Source: Filosporella fistucella
Taxonomy: Eukaryota; Ascomycota; Leotiomycetes; Helotiales
Length of the DNA: 64,000 bases
Assembly (NCBI GenBank): GCA_030077755.1
Contig: JAQJZZ010000004.1
Span: 1,178,001 to 1,242,000, forward strand
Reading direction: 5' to 3'
A program made the position numbers and the translations under genes. Below the pieces are notes generated by a model. It was not told where the DNA came from and did not search any database. It saw nothing but the letters and a program-made list of their open reading frames with translations. Below are positions 34,273 through 48,300 of this stretch, one piece after another. Position 1 is the first letter of the stretch. Each line of letters starts with the position of its first letter.

Positions 34273-34336
34273 ATTTTAATATATTAAGTATATATAAACC
34301 TTTTTACTTAAATAATATAAGTATAAATAAAATTAA
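34273..34336 (+). mobile_element. Gyp2-C, segment 2
   Basis: This short stretch starts with the ATTTT duplicate and aligns with Gyp2-A from ~20,395 to ~20,455; nearly every difference is C to T or G to A. It lies between copia-2 and Gyp1-A. Confidence 0.75.
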
Positions 34337-34341
34337 TTAAA

Positions 34342-37300
34342 TGTTATGGTCACGGGCTTATTATAAGAGCAAGACAAAGAATACGCCGTCTCTTAATAGT
34401 TCTAAGAACCGCGTAAGGGAAGTCATAAGGAAAGGTCACGTGATAGATCCCCGGATCCCTATAAGTGAGATAGTGGAGGGGGATCCATAGATTTAACCCT
34501 AAGGAATCCACGGATTTAATTAAAAATAAGGGTTTTATATAAGATTAGCACTTTTGCTATTAAATAAGAGCTTCGTGCTTAACTTTAATTAATATTCTTT
34601 ATATTTAATAATATTATAATTAAATATTTTTATAATATACCTATTCTTTACCTAAAATCCTTATATAAGCATTAGCTTATATAATAACCATTATACTTTA
34701 AGCACTTTCTTAAGGGATACCGATTCACTTAAATAATATATCCGGCAAAGCACTAGCAAACGTACTTAATCTTAAGAGTAATATTATAGGAATACCCTTA
34801 TTATTATAGAAAATGGACGATAATATTCTTATAAGGGATAATAGCCTAAGCATTACCGAGTTTAATGCGTAGCTAAAAGAAATACTTAAGATTAAGTTAT
34901 TAAATACCTTTATAAGAAATTAAAAAGAATTAAAGGTTTTCCTATTATAAGTAGAATTTTATACTTACTTTAATAATAATAAATTCCCTACGGATAAAAG
35001 CTATGCTTTATAGACATTTTCCTACCTTTGAGGAAAAGCTATAAAATGGATTTAGCCTTTTTTAATAGATTACTTTAAATATTTAAATATATGCGGAATT
35101 ATAATAATTATATAAATCATATTTAAAATATAGGGAGGATTTAAGAAGGAGATTAAAAGAATATTTAGGGATATTAATAAGATTAAAATAGCGGAAACCC
35201 ACTTATATATATTAAAATAGACTAGGAATATTATTAATTATTCCACGGACTTTTAAAAGTATATTAATTAAATTAAATAGGATATAAAAGCACTAATAAG
35301 CTATTATAAATAAGGATTAAAACTATATATTAGCATAAAACTTGCTCATATAAAGAAATTACCTTAAGATATAATATTATTAATTAAATATATTATATAA
35401 ATTAATAATTATATATATGAATTTTATTGGGAATAATAATCCTAAGGATATAATAAGAGGAATTATTAGGCCAATTTAGGTAAATAAAGGGGGAAAGCAT
35501 AAGAGAATTATTAATTAAACCTAATAAAATTAAATGCTACCTCTTAAGGAAATTATAGGAAACCTAGGTTATTGCCGGAAATTATGAAATTATAATATAA
35601 AAAGGAGCTCTACTTTAATTATAGACTCCCTGGCTATGTTATATTAATATATAAAGGGGAGAAAAGAAGGAATTAAAAAGGGAAAAAAACCTTAAATGCT
35701 ATGGAAAAGGAAATGCCCCGAGCTATAAAAACCTTAATACCTATAAAGTTAAAAAAAGCTTATATAATTAAATAATAGCCTAATATCTATTAAATAATAA
35801 AAGAATAATTAAAGGAAACCAAGATTAATACCTAATTAAAACCTAATGCTTAAAATAAAGAGCGAGGAATTAAATATAAGGCATTTAATAAAGGAACCTA
35901 GCGCGCGGACTTTAAGGATTAATATATCGCTAAGTATTAATTTTATAAGAGGGTTTATTAAGAAGACCCTTAGGTAAGAGAATTATAAGAAATAGTTTAA
36001 AAAGAAGATATTTTAACCTATTAAAGCCATAAATAATAAATAATAGGAATTAAGGATAATAAAATAATTATATTTAAAGAATTATTTAAGGTTAAGTTAG
36101 GAGGGCTAATTTAGGGTATATTTTAAAGGCTAATGGAAATTAATAAAAAGGGAATACTTTAATAAAGCTTTTATAAATATAAAGTATAAAACCAAGTATA
36201 TAATACTTATTAAACTCGCTTTAAGGAAATAAGACCTTTAGCCCCTTAATTTTATAAGTATTAAACCCTATATAAATAAGACGCAAAAAACCGCTTTTAG
36301 CAAAATAATGCTATAGGAATATTATATAATAAAGGGATTATAAAAGGATTTACGGGACTAATACTTTATTTAAGAGAAATATACCGGGTCACGTATTTAG
36401 ACCCGAATATCCAAACCTAAATGGATATTAAAACCTAATAAATGGATACGGAAATCTATAAAGCAAATAAAAGCTAAAAGGTAAGAAAAGACCCTAGCTA
36501 TAAATTAAGAAGGACTACCGGGGGCGAAATATACGCTATGGAAGGATTAAGCAAAAAATAATTATACCTAAACATATACTTAAGGGGATATAAAAAACCA
36601 ATTAAAGCAATAATAGATTGCGGAATAATAGGAAACTTTATATCGCTAGAAACCGTGCTACTTATTAATATATTAATTAAGGTCGCTAAGGACCTATATT
36701 CGCTATTAATAGTCAATGGATTATTAGTTAATAACTAGGAAAGGGTAATTAATATATAAATAATATTAACTTATATAAGGACGGAGGAAGGATATAAAGA
36801 GAAAATATAATTTAATATTATTAAGATAAGGCGATATTAAATTATCCTAGGAATGCTATAGCTAAAATAGCACGGACCCACTATTAATTAAAAGGCAAGG
36901 ATAATAATCCTTAAGAATTACTTATATAATAAGATATTATAAGTTAAATATAGGAATTTAAAACTTAGCTAATAAGAAGTATGCGCCACTTTTATAAAGG
37001 AGCCAAAATACTTACCTTAAGGTTTATTATTAGGTAAAGTACCTAAAGAATATAAAGAGTTTAATAAACTATTTTAGGATAAAGTAAGCCTAAAAGCATT
37101 GCTAGCACATAAGCTATGGGATTATGTAATTGAGATTATAAAAGGAAAGATATTATTATTTAAAACTATATATAAACTTTTCACGGAAAACTAGAGGACG
37201 CTTAAGAAATATATTAATAAAAATCTAAAGAAAGGGTTTATATAATCATTTAAGTCGCTAATAGCTAGCCTAATATTATTTATACCTAAGAAAGGAGGAG

Positions 37301-40300
37301 AATTAAGACTATATGTGGATTATAAAAAGCTAAATAAGATTATGGTTAAAGACCATTTTTTATTACCACTAGCGGACGACCTAAGGGATTGCTTATAGGG
37401 GGCAAGGATATTTACTTAGCTTAACTTAAGAGGAGCCTTTAATCTTATTAGGATTAAGGAAGGGAATAAGTAAAAAATAGCATTTTAAATGCTATAAGGG
37501 CTATATGAGTATTAGGTTATGCCCTTTAAGTTAATTAACGCCCTAGCCATTATATAAAGGGTTATAAATAATATCCTCTTATATCTATTAAACATATGCT
37601 ATATTATATATTTAAATAATATATTAATATATTTTAAGGATACCTAATAATATGTTAAGGATATTTAAGCCATATTAATAGCACTTGAATTAATTAATTT
37701 TAAACTTAAATTAAAAAAGTATTTCTTTTATTAAATGGAAATAATCTTTCTTAAGTTTATTATTAATATTAATAGACTTAAAATAGACCTAGTTAAGGTA
37801 TAAACGGTCCTTAATTAAAAGGAACTAGCTTATATAAAAGACATATAATCCTTTTTAAGATTCGCCAATTATTATAAGAGATTTATTAAAGGATATTCAA
37901 ATATAATAATACCATTAACCGAGTTAATTAAGAAGGACCTAACCTTTAAATAGAGTAATAAAGCTAATAAGAGCTTTATAGAGCTTAAGAAAACATTTAT
38001 AAAGGCCCCGGTCCTAATTACCTTTAATCCTTAATTACCAATTAGGGTTAAAACGGACTCTTTTAATTATGCTATTAGAGTTATGCTTAGCTAACCTAAT
38101 AAGCAAGGGAGATAGCAACCAATTACTTATTATTCCTATAAATTATTAATAATAAAACTAAATTACGAGATTTATAATAAGGAACTCTTAGCGATTATAA
38201 ATGCCTATAAGGAATAAAAGATATATTTAAAGGGTATATCTAACCTGGTTTAAGTATTAATGGATTATAAGAACTTGATTTACTTTATTATAATAAAGGA
38301 ATTAAATAAATAATAAGTATAATAAGCAAAAACTCTGGCTATTATTGATTTATGCATCTCTTATATAAAAGGAATGGAAAATGCTAAGGCGGACGCCCTT
38401 AGCTAAAAACTAAAATATCTTAAAAATAAGACACGCGTTTTTTATGTAATATTTAAGGAAAAAGGAGAATCCTTAATATATAATAAAATGGAATTAGCAG
38501 CACTCGTTAAGCTAAGCATAGGCCCTTAGGATAAGCGCTTATAAAATAAATATTAAAGGGATAAAAATAAATGGGATATTATAATTATATAAGAATAATT
38601 CACGCTTGAGAATAGGATCTTATTATATAATAATTGAGTATTTATGCTACTAGCACTTAAAAAGGAATTTATTATTAAATATTATAGCTTATTAGCTTAT
38701 AAATATTAAGGTACCTTTAAAATAATAAAAAGGATATCTATAGATTATTATTTTCTAAGAATAAGGAAAATGGTTAAAGAAATCATTATTATATATAATA
38801 CTTATATTTGGAATAAATCTTCTTAATAAGCTTTAAGGGGTATGCTAAAGTTACCGGAAACGCTTTTATAATTATAAAAGTCTATTATTTAGGACTTTGT
38901 AATTAAGCTTCCTCTTTTTAAAGAATTAGTCACAAATAAGGTATATGACTTTATCCTTATTATTATGGATAGGCTTATTAAGTATGCATATATAATATTA
39001 TATTTAAAAGCAAGTATAGCTAAGGATTTAGCTTATATATTTATAAAAGTTATTATTATTAATTATAAGATATTAAAAGAAATTATTTTAGATTAAGATA
39101 AGCTCTTTACTTTAAAATTCTAAATAACACTTATTATATTACTTAAAATAAAGCATAAATTATTAATATTATTTTATCCATAAATAAATAATTAAATGAA
39201 ATGCCTAAATTAGATAATAGAAATATATTTATAATATTATATAAATTATTAATAAGATAACTAGGTAAAAATGCTTCTTATTATATAATTCGCGTATAAT
39301 AGCGCGAGCATAAAAATAACTTAGGTCTTACCATTTTATATTAATTATAGCTATAACCTAATAGCTTATAAGACACTTAAGCCGATTTTGGTTATAGCTA
39401 AAAAAGCTATTATATAAGTAAACCAATTAAAATCGCTATATTAAGAGCTTATAAAGGATATATAATTCTTCGCGAAAAGATTAGCGTCTTATTATAATAA
39501 AGGATATAATATGGAACCTACGCTTAAAAAAGGGAATAAAGTTTACTTAATTTATTATAATATTTAAATAAAGCAGCCAAGCAATAAATTAGACTATAGG
39601 AAATTAGGACCATTTAAAATTATTAAGGTTAAAGGACTAATAAATTACTAATTCTAGCTATTTAAAAGCATAAAGATATACCTGGTATTCCACATTTCTC
39701 TCCTTAAATTAGCATTATTAAGGGCATTATCTATTTCTAATATTAAGATTAAACCAATTAACCTACTCGCTAAGTATAAAGTAAAGGAAATCTTAGATTA
39801 TAAGACAATTAATAAAATAATTAAGTATTTAATTAAATAAAAGGATTACCTATACTCGGAAAATATATAAAAACCTAAATTAAATCTTTGTTATCCTAAA
39901 CTCCTTAATAGATTTTATTAAAGTTTAAGTCCGCCTAAAAGGCCTTATTAAAAAGATCAGGCAAAGCCATAGCATTAAAGGGAATAAAAGTAAGAACCTC
40001 GAGCCTAAAGGCAAGAAACTAGTTATTAGGGGATGGCCCTAAGGGCTTTAAAACTTATATAGGTTTTAGGGAAAGAGTAAAAAGGGGTTTCCGGGGAACC
40101 GTCTTATTATATATAAAATAATAAATAAGACCGGACTTAACCTTATAATAACCGCTATTATTATAATAATGCTTTTACTTTATATATATATATTTAAAGC
40201 AATATTAAGAAATAGAGAAGTTTAAGAAATAATATTATATAAGGCTATAATAATATAAATAAGGAATAGCTAAATAAATAAACTTTTTAATATATAAGGC

Positions 40301-40813
40301 AAGGGCAATATGCTCTTTCTTTTTCTTTTAAGCCTTACTTAAAGCATTATTATTTTATTAAAAAGATATAATATTTAAAAAGGATAGCTATTAATAGCTA
40401 TTGGGATTTTAATTATAATATAAGCATAAGGGACCACGTTAGACCTAAAAGGGGAATAATATTACGGTCATAGGCTTATTATAAGAATAAGATAAAGAAT
40501 ACGCCATTTCTTAATAGTTTTAAGAACCGCATAAGGGAAGTCACGAGGAAAGGTTATATAATGGATCCCCGGATCCCTATAAGCGAGATAATAAAGGGGG
40601 ATCCACGGATTTAACCTTAAGGGATTTATGGATTTAATTAAAAATAAGGGTTTTATATAAGACTAGCACTTTTACTATTAAATAAGAGCTTTGTGCTTAA
40701 CTTTAATTAGTATTCTTTATACTTAATAATATTATAATTAAATATCTTTATAATATACTTATTCCTTACCTAAAATCCTTATATGAGCATTAGCTTATAT
40801 AGCAACTATTATA
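34342..40813 (+). mobile_element. Gyp1-A, complete gypsy chromovirus (6,472 bp)
   Basis: Identical-length 354-bp LTRs (34342-34695 and 40460-40813) start TGTTATGGTCACGG/TATTACGGTCATAGG. A polypurine tract AAAAGGGGAATAA precedes the 3' LTR (40447-40459). The target duplication TTAAA is perfect (34337-34341 and 40814-40818). Flanks are Gyp2-C sequence that joins cleanly when the insert is removed. Internal order: gag, protease, RT, RNase H, integrase, chromodomain. Confidence 0.95.
34813..39920 (+). pseudogene. Gyp1-A gag-pol with chromodomain, broken by stops
   Basis: From ATG at 34813 (MDDNILIRDNSLSITEFNA, then a stop) the forward frame shows gag; a protease segment near 36,600 (KGYKKPIKAIIDCGIIGNF, with the DCG active-site loop); reverse transcriptase near 37,310-37,640 (LYVDYKKLNKIMVKDH, ALIRIKEGN-like core, VMPFKL, IYLNNILIYFKD with both catalytic Asp now Asn); integrase near 38,660-39,400; and a chromodomain near 39,780-39,900 (YKVKEILDYKTINKIIKYL). 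Stops are dense and mostly TAG/TAA at Trp/Gln sites. A start codon is retained here but is ATA in copy C. The polyprotein is inactive. Confidence 0.88.
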
Positions 40814-40818
40814 TTAAA

Positions 40819-40932
40819 GTATATTTTAAGCATTTTTAATAATAAATAATAATAAGCCAAATATTAATCTTATTATTATACTTATACTTATAAGGCTTAT
40901 TAATAATAATATTATAGCTATTATAACTTAAT
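40819..40932 (+). mobile_element. Gyp2-C, segment 3
   Basis: The sequence aligns with Gyp2-A ~20,460-20,575 (for example the stretch leading to TAATAATAATATTA). It is bounded by the TTAAA duplicate on the left and ATAAA on the right, where Gyp1-B inserted. Confidence 0.8.
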
Positions 40933-43900
40933 ATAAATATAATAATTATTATATAGGCCAATGCTTATATAATAGTTTTAGGTAAAGGATAAGTATATTA
41001 TAAAAACGTTTTAATTATAATATTATTAAGTATAAGGAATATTATTTAAAGTTAAGCATAAAGCTCTTATTTAATAGCAAAAGTGCTAGTCTTATATAAA
41101 ACCCTTATTCTTAATTAAATCCGTAAATCCCTTAAGGTTAAATTTATAAATCCCCTTTTGCTATCTCGCTTATAAGGATCTAGGAATTTATTATGTGACC
41201 TTTTCTTATAACTTCCTTTACGCAGTTCTTAGAATTATTAAGAAGCGGCATATTCCTTATCCTAGTCCTATAATAAGCCTATAACCATAATACTATCCCC
41301 CTTTTAAGTCTAATATAGTCTTTTATGCTTATATTATAATTAAAAATCCAATAGCTATTAATAGCCATCTTTCCTAAATATTATATCTTTTTAATAAAAT
41401 AATAATGCTTTAAATAAAGCTTAAAAGAAAAAGAAGGAACGCATTGCTCTTGCTTTATATATTAAAAAATCTATTTATTTAATTATTCCTTATTTATATT
41501 ACCATAGCCTTATATAATATTATTTCTTAAACCTCTCTATTTCTTAATATTATTTCAAATGCGTGCGCATAAAATAAAAGCATTATTATAATAATAATAA
41601 TTATTATAAGGTTAAGTCCGGTCTTATTTATTATTTTATATATAATAAGACGGTTTTTTAAAAGCCTCTTCCCACTTCTCCCCTAAAGCTTATATAGGTT
41701 CTAAAGTCCTTAAAGCCATTCCCTAATAACTAATTTCCCGCCTTTAAGCTTAAGGCTCTTGCCTCTATTCCTTTTAATATTATAACCTTGCCCGATCTTT
41801 CTAATAAGGCCTTTTAAATAAACTTAAACTTTATTAATAAAATCTATTAAGGAGTTTAGGGCAATAAAGGTTTAACTTAAATTCCTATATATTTTCCGAA
41901 TATAAGTAACCTTTTTACTTAATTAAATACTTAATTATTTTATTAATTGCTTTATAATCTAAGATTTCCTTTACCTCATATTTGGCGAGTAAATTAACTG
42001 GTTTTATTTTAATATTAAAGGCAGGTAATGCCCTTAATAACGCTAGTTTAAGGAGGGAAATATGAAATACCGGGTATATCTTTATATTCCTAAATAGCTA
42101 AAATTAATAATTTACTAATTCTTTAACCTTAATAATTTTAAATAATCCCAATTTCCTATAATCTAATTTATTACTTAATTGCTTTATTTAAATATTATAA
42201 TAAATTAAGTAAACTTTATCCCCTTCTTTAAGCATAAATTCCATATTACGTCCTTTATTATAATAAGACGCTAATCTCTTTATAAAGAATTATATATCTT
42301 TTATAAGTTCCTAATATAGCGATTTTAATTGGTTTACCTATATAATAGCTTCTTTAGTCATAACCAAAGTCGGCTTGGATATCTTATAAGCTATTGGGTT
42401 ATAATTATAATTAGTATAAAACGGTAAGACCTAAGTTATCTCCGTGCTTATATTATTATATATGAATTGCGTAGTGAAAAGCATCCTTACCTAATCGTCT
42501 TACTAGTAATTCACGTAATATTATAAATATATTTCTATAGTTTAATTTAGGCGTTTCGTTTAATTATCCGTTTACGGGTAAAATAACGTTAATAATTTAT
42601 ACTTTATTCTAAGCAATATAATAAGTATTATTTAGAATTTTAAAGTAAAGAGTTTATTTTAATTTAAAATAATTTCTTTTAATATCCTGTAATTAGTAAT
42701 AATAATTTTTATAAATATATAGGCTAAGTCCTTAGCCATACTTGCTTTTAGGTATAATATCATATATATATACTTAATAAGCCTATTCATGATAATAAGG
42801 ATAAAGTCATATACCTTATTTATAACTAATTTCTTAAAAGGAAGAAGTTTAACCATAAAGTCCTAAGTAATAGACTTTTATAATTATAAAGGCATTTCTA
42901 ATAACTTTAGCATATCCTTTAAAGCTTATTAAAAAGACTTATTCTAAATGCAAGTATTATATATAATAATAATTTCTTTAACCGTTTTTCTTATTCCCGG
43001 AAAGTAATAATTTATAAATATTCTTTTTATTATTTTAAAGGTACCTTAATATTTATAAGCCGGTAAGTTATAATATTTAATAATAAATTCCTTCCTAAGT
43101 GCTAATAGCATAAATACCCGATTATTATATAATAGGATCCTATTTTTAAGTATAAATCATCTTTATATAATCTTAGTGTCTTATTTATCCTTATTCCTTT
43201 AATATTCATTTTATAAGCGCTTATCCCAAGGGCCTATGCTTAGCTTAGCAAGTGCTGCTAATTCCATTTTATTATATATTAAGGATTTTCCTTCTTCCTT
43301 AAATATTGCATAAGAAATATGCGTCTTATTTTTGAGGTATTTTGGTTTTTGGCTAAAGGCATTTGCCCTAGCATTTTTTATTCCTTTTATATAAGAAATA
43401 TATAAATTAATAGCGGCCAGAATTTCTGCCTATTATACTTATCATTTATTTAATTCCTTTATTATAATAAAGTAAACCAAGTTTTTATAATTTATTAATA
43501 CTTAAACCGGATTAAGTATACCCTTTAAATATATCCTCTATTCCCTATAAGCATTTATAATTATTAAGAGTTCCTTATTATAAATCTTATAATTTAATTC
43601 TATTATTAATAATTTACGGGAATAATAAGCAATTAATTACTATCTTCCTTGCTTATTAGGCTAATTAAGCACGGCTCTAATAATATAATTAAAAGAGTTT
43701 ATTTTAACCTTAATTAATAATTGGGTTTTATAAGTAATTAGGACCGGGGCTTTTATAAATGCTTTTTTAAATTTTATAAAGCTTTAATTTACCTTATTAT
43801 TTTATTTAAAGGTTAGGTCCTTTCTTATTAACTCGGTTAATAAGGCTGCTATATCTGAATAATTCTTAATAAACCTCTTATAATAATTCATGAACCTTAA

Positions 43901-45313
43901 AAAGGATTATATATCCTTTATATAAGTCGGTTCCTTTTAATTAAGGATTATTTATACTTTAGCTAAGTTTATTTTAAGCCTATTAATGCCGATAATAAAC
44001 CTAAGAAAAGTTACCTCTATTTTATAAAAGAAATACTTTTTTAGCTTAAATCTAAAATCGATTAATTCAAATATTAATAGCATTACTTAAATGTCCTTAA
44101 TATATTATTAGGCGTCCTTAAAATATATTAATATATTATTTAGGTATATAATATAGCATACGTTTAATAAATATGAAAGGATATTATTTATAACCCTTTA
44201 TATAGTGGCTAAGGCATTAGTTAGCTTAAAAGGCATAACCTAATACTCATATAGCCCTTATAACATTTAAAATGCTATTTTTTATTTATCCCCTTTCTTA
44301 ATCCTAATAAGATTAAAGGCTCCCCTTAAGTTAAGCTAAATAAATATCCTTGCCCCTTATAAGCAATCCTTTAAGTCATCCGTTAATGGCAATAGGAAAT
44401 GGTCTTTAATTATAATCTTATTTAATTTCCTATAATTTACATATAGTCTTAGCTCCCCTCCTTTTTTAAATATAAATAATATCGGGCTAGCTGCCGGTGA
44501 CTTAGATAATTATATAAACCCTTTTTTTAGATTTTCATTAATATATTCCTTAAGCGTCTTTTAATCTTTTATAAAAAGTTTATATATAATTTTAAATAAT
44601 GGTATCTTTTCCTTTATAATCTCAATTATATAATCCTATGATTTATGTGCTAATAATGCTTTTAGGCCTACTTTATCCTAAAATAGTTTATTAAACTCTT
44701 TATATTCCTTAGGTATTTTATTTAATAATAAACCCTAAAATAGGTGTTTTAGCTCTTTTATAAAAGTGGCGCATGCTTTTTGCTAGCTAAGTTCTAAGTT
44801 CTTATATCTAACCTATAGCGTTTTATTATATAAGCAACTCTTAAGGATAACTATCCTTATTTTTCAATTAATAGTGGGTTTATGCTATTTTAGCCATAGC
44901 ATCCCGAGAATAATTTAATATTATCCTATTTTAATAATATTAAATTATATCTCCTCCTTATATTCTTCCTTTATCTTCATATGGGTTAGCACCATTTGCA
45001 CATTAATTAACCTTCCTTAATTATTAATTAATAATCCATTAATTATTAATAATGAATATAAGTCCTTAGCGACCCTAATTAATATATTAATAAGTAATAC
45101 GGTTTCTAATAATATAAAGTTTCCTATTGCTTTATAATTTATTATTACTTTAATTAATTCTTTATATCCCCTTAAATATACGTTTATATATAGCTATTTT
45201 TCGCTCGGTCCTTTCGTGGTGCATATCTCGCCCTTAATAATCCTTATTTTATAGCTAGGGTCTTTTCTTACCTTTTAGCTTTTATTTACTTTACGGATTT
45301 CCATATCCGTTTA

Positions 45314-48300
45314 TATTATAGTCATAAGCTCATTATAAGAGCAGGATAAAGAATACATCTTCTCTTAATAATTCTAAGAACCGCGTAAGGGAAATCATAG
45401 GGAAAGGTCACGTGATGGATCCCTGGATCCTTATAAGCGAGATAATAAAGGGGGATCCACGGATTTAGCCTTAAGGGATCTTGGGATCTAATTAAAAACG
45501 AAGGTTTTATATAAGATTAGCACTTTTGCTATTAAATAAGAGCTTTATGCTTAACTTTAAATAATATTCTTATACTTAATAATATTATAATTAAAACGTC
45601 TTCGTGATATACCTATCCCTTACCTAAAATCCTTATATAAGCATTGGCTATATAATAATTATTATACTTTAAGCACCTTTTTAAGGGATACCGATTTACT
45701 TAAATAGCATATCCGGCAAAGCATTAGCAAATATACTTAATCCTAAGAGTAGCGTTATAGGAATATTATTATTATTATAAAAAATAGACAATAATATTCC
45801 TATAAGGGATAATAGCTTAAGCATTACCGAATTTAACGCGTAGCTAAAGGAAATATTTAGGGTTAAGCTATTAGACACCTTTATAGGGAATCGGAAGGAG
45901 TTAGAGGTCTTCCTATTATAAGTGGAACTCTATATCCACTTTAATAATAATAAGTTCCCCACAAATAAAAGTTACGCTTTATAAACGTTTTCCTATCTCT
46001 AAGGAAAAGCTATAAAGTGGGTTTAGCCCTTTTTAATAAATTATTTTAAATATTTAAATACCTATAAAGCTATAATAATTACGCAAAATATATTTAGGAC
46101 GTGAAAAGGATTTAAGAAGGAAATTAGGAGGATATTTAGGGATATTAATAAGATTAAGATAGCGGAAACCCACCTATATATATTAAAATAAACTAGGAGT
46201 ATTATTAACTATTTTATAGACTTTTAAAAATATATAAATTAGATTAAATAGGATATAAGAGCATTAATAAGCCATTATAAATGAGGATTAAAACTATATA
46301 TTAGCATAGAACTTGCTTATATAAAGAAACCTCTATAAGATATAATATTATTAATTAAATATATTATATAAATTAATAATCGCATATATGAGTTTTATTA
46401 AGAATAGCGTTCCTAAGGATATGATAAGAGGGATTATTAGGCCAATTCGGGCAAATAAAGGGGGAAAGCATAAGAAAACCGTTAGTTAAACCTAATAGAA
46501 TTAGATGCTACTTCCTAAAGTAATTAAGGAAGATTTAAGCTATTGCCGGAGGTTATAAAGTCACGATGAGAAAAGGGATTTTACTTTAATTATAAATTCC
46601 TTAGTCATATTATATTAGCATATAAAGGAGAAAAGAAAGGGAATTAAAAGGGAAGGAAAACCTTAAATGCCGCGGAAAGGGGAGCACCCCGAGCTATAAA
46701 AACTCTAATACCTATAAAATTAAAGGAAGCTTATATAATTAAGCGATAGCCTAATATTTATTAGATAATAGAGGAATAATTAAAGGAAGCCAAGATTAAT
46801 ACTTAATTAAAACCCGACGTTTAGGATAAAGAGCAAGGAATTAAACGTAAGGCATTTAATAAAGGAACTTGGCACATAGACTTTAAAGATTAATATATTG
46901 CCAAGTATTAACTCTATAAGAGGGTTTATTAAAAAGACCCTTAAGTAAGAGAATTATAGGAGGTAATTTAAAGAGAAGATATTCTAATCCACTAAAGCCG
47001 AGAATAGCAATTAATAGGAATTAGAGACGATGAAATGGTTATATTTAAAGAATCATTTAAGGTCGAATTAAGAGAACCGGCCTAAGGCACGTTTTAAAGG
47101 CCAATAAAGGTTAATGAAAAAGGAATACTTTAGCAAAGCTTCCACGGACATAAAGCATAAAACCAAGTATATAATACTTATTAGACTCGCTTTATAAAAT
47201 CGGAACCCCTAGCCCCAAAACTCTATAAGTATTAGACCTTATATAAATAAGACGCAAAAAACCGTTTTTGGCAAAATGATATTATAAGAATATTATATAA
47301 TAAAAGAATTATAAAAGGGTCTATGGGATTAATACTTTATTTAAGAGAAATATATTAGGTCATATACTTAAACCCGAATACCCGAATATAAACGGATATT
47401 AAGACCTAATATATAGGTACCAAAATCCGCGAAGCAAATAAAAGCTAAAAGGTATTAAAAGACCTTAGCTAAAGGTTAAGGACCATTAAAGGCGAAATAT
47501 GCGCTATGGAAGGACTAAGCGAAAAATAGCTATATATAAACGTATACTTAAGGGGATATAAAGAACTAATTAGAGCAATGGTAAATTGCAGAATAATAGG
47601 AAATTTCATATTACTAGAAATAGTGCTACTTATTAATATATTAATTAAGGTCGCCAAAGATTTATACGCACTATTAATAGTCAATAAATCATTGATTAAT
47701 GACTAAGGAGGATTAATTAATATATAAATAATACCGACCCATATAAGAACGGAGAAAGGATATAAGAAAGAAATATAATTTAATATTATTAAGATAAGAT
47801 AATATTAAATTATCCTTAAGATATTATAGCTAAAATAGCATAGACCCACTATTAATTAAAAAGCAAGGATAATTATCCTTAAGAATTGCTTATATAATAA
47901 AATATTATAAGTTAAATATAAGAACTTAAAATTTAATTAATAAAAAGCATATGCCACTTTTATAAAAGAGCCAAAATACCTATTCTAGGGTTTGCTATTA
48001 AATAAGGTACCTAAGGAATATAAAGAGTTTAATAGGCTATTTTAGGATAAAATAGGCCTAAAAGCATTATTAGCACATAAATCATGGAATTACGGGATCG
48101 AGATTATAAAAGGAAAAATATTATTATTTAAAATTATATATAGGCTTTCCTAAGAAAACTAAAAGACGCTTAGGAAATATATTAATAAAAACCTAAAAAA
48201 AGGGTTTATATAACCATTTAAGTCACCGGCAGCAAGCCTAACGTTATTTATACCTAAAAAAGGAGGGGATCCAAGATTATATATGAATTATAAGGAATTA

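Noticed and set aside
36498..36716. Minus-strand 72-codon ORF (and similar ones at 47469-47684, 45696-45878, 13845-14099, 14418-14654, 15368-15553)
   Set aside because: These are antisense shadows of gag or protease sequence in plus-strand Gyp1/Gyp2 copies; the sense frame carries the domain signatures.
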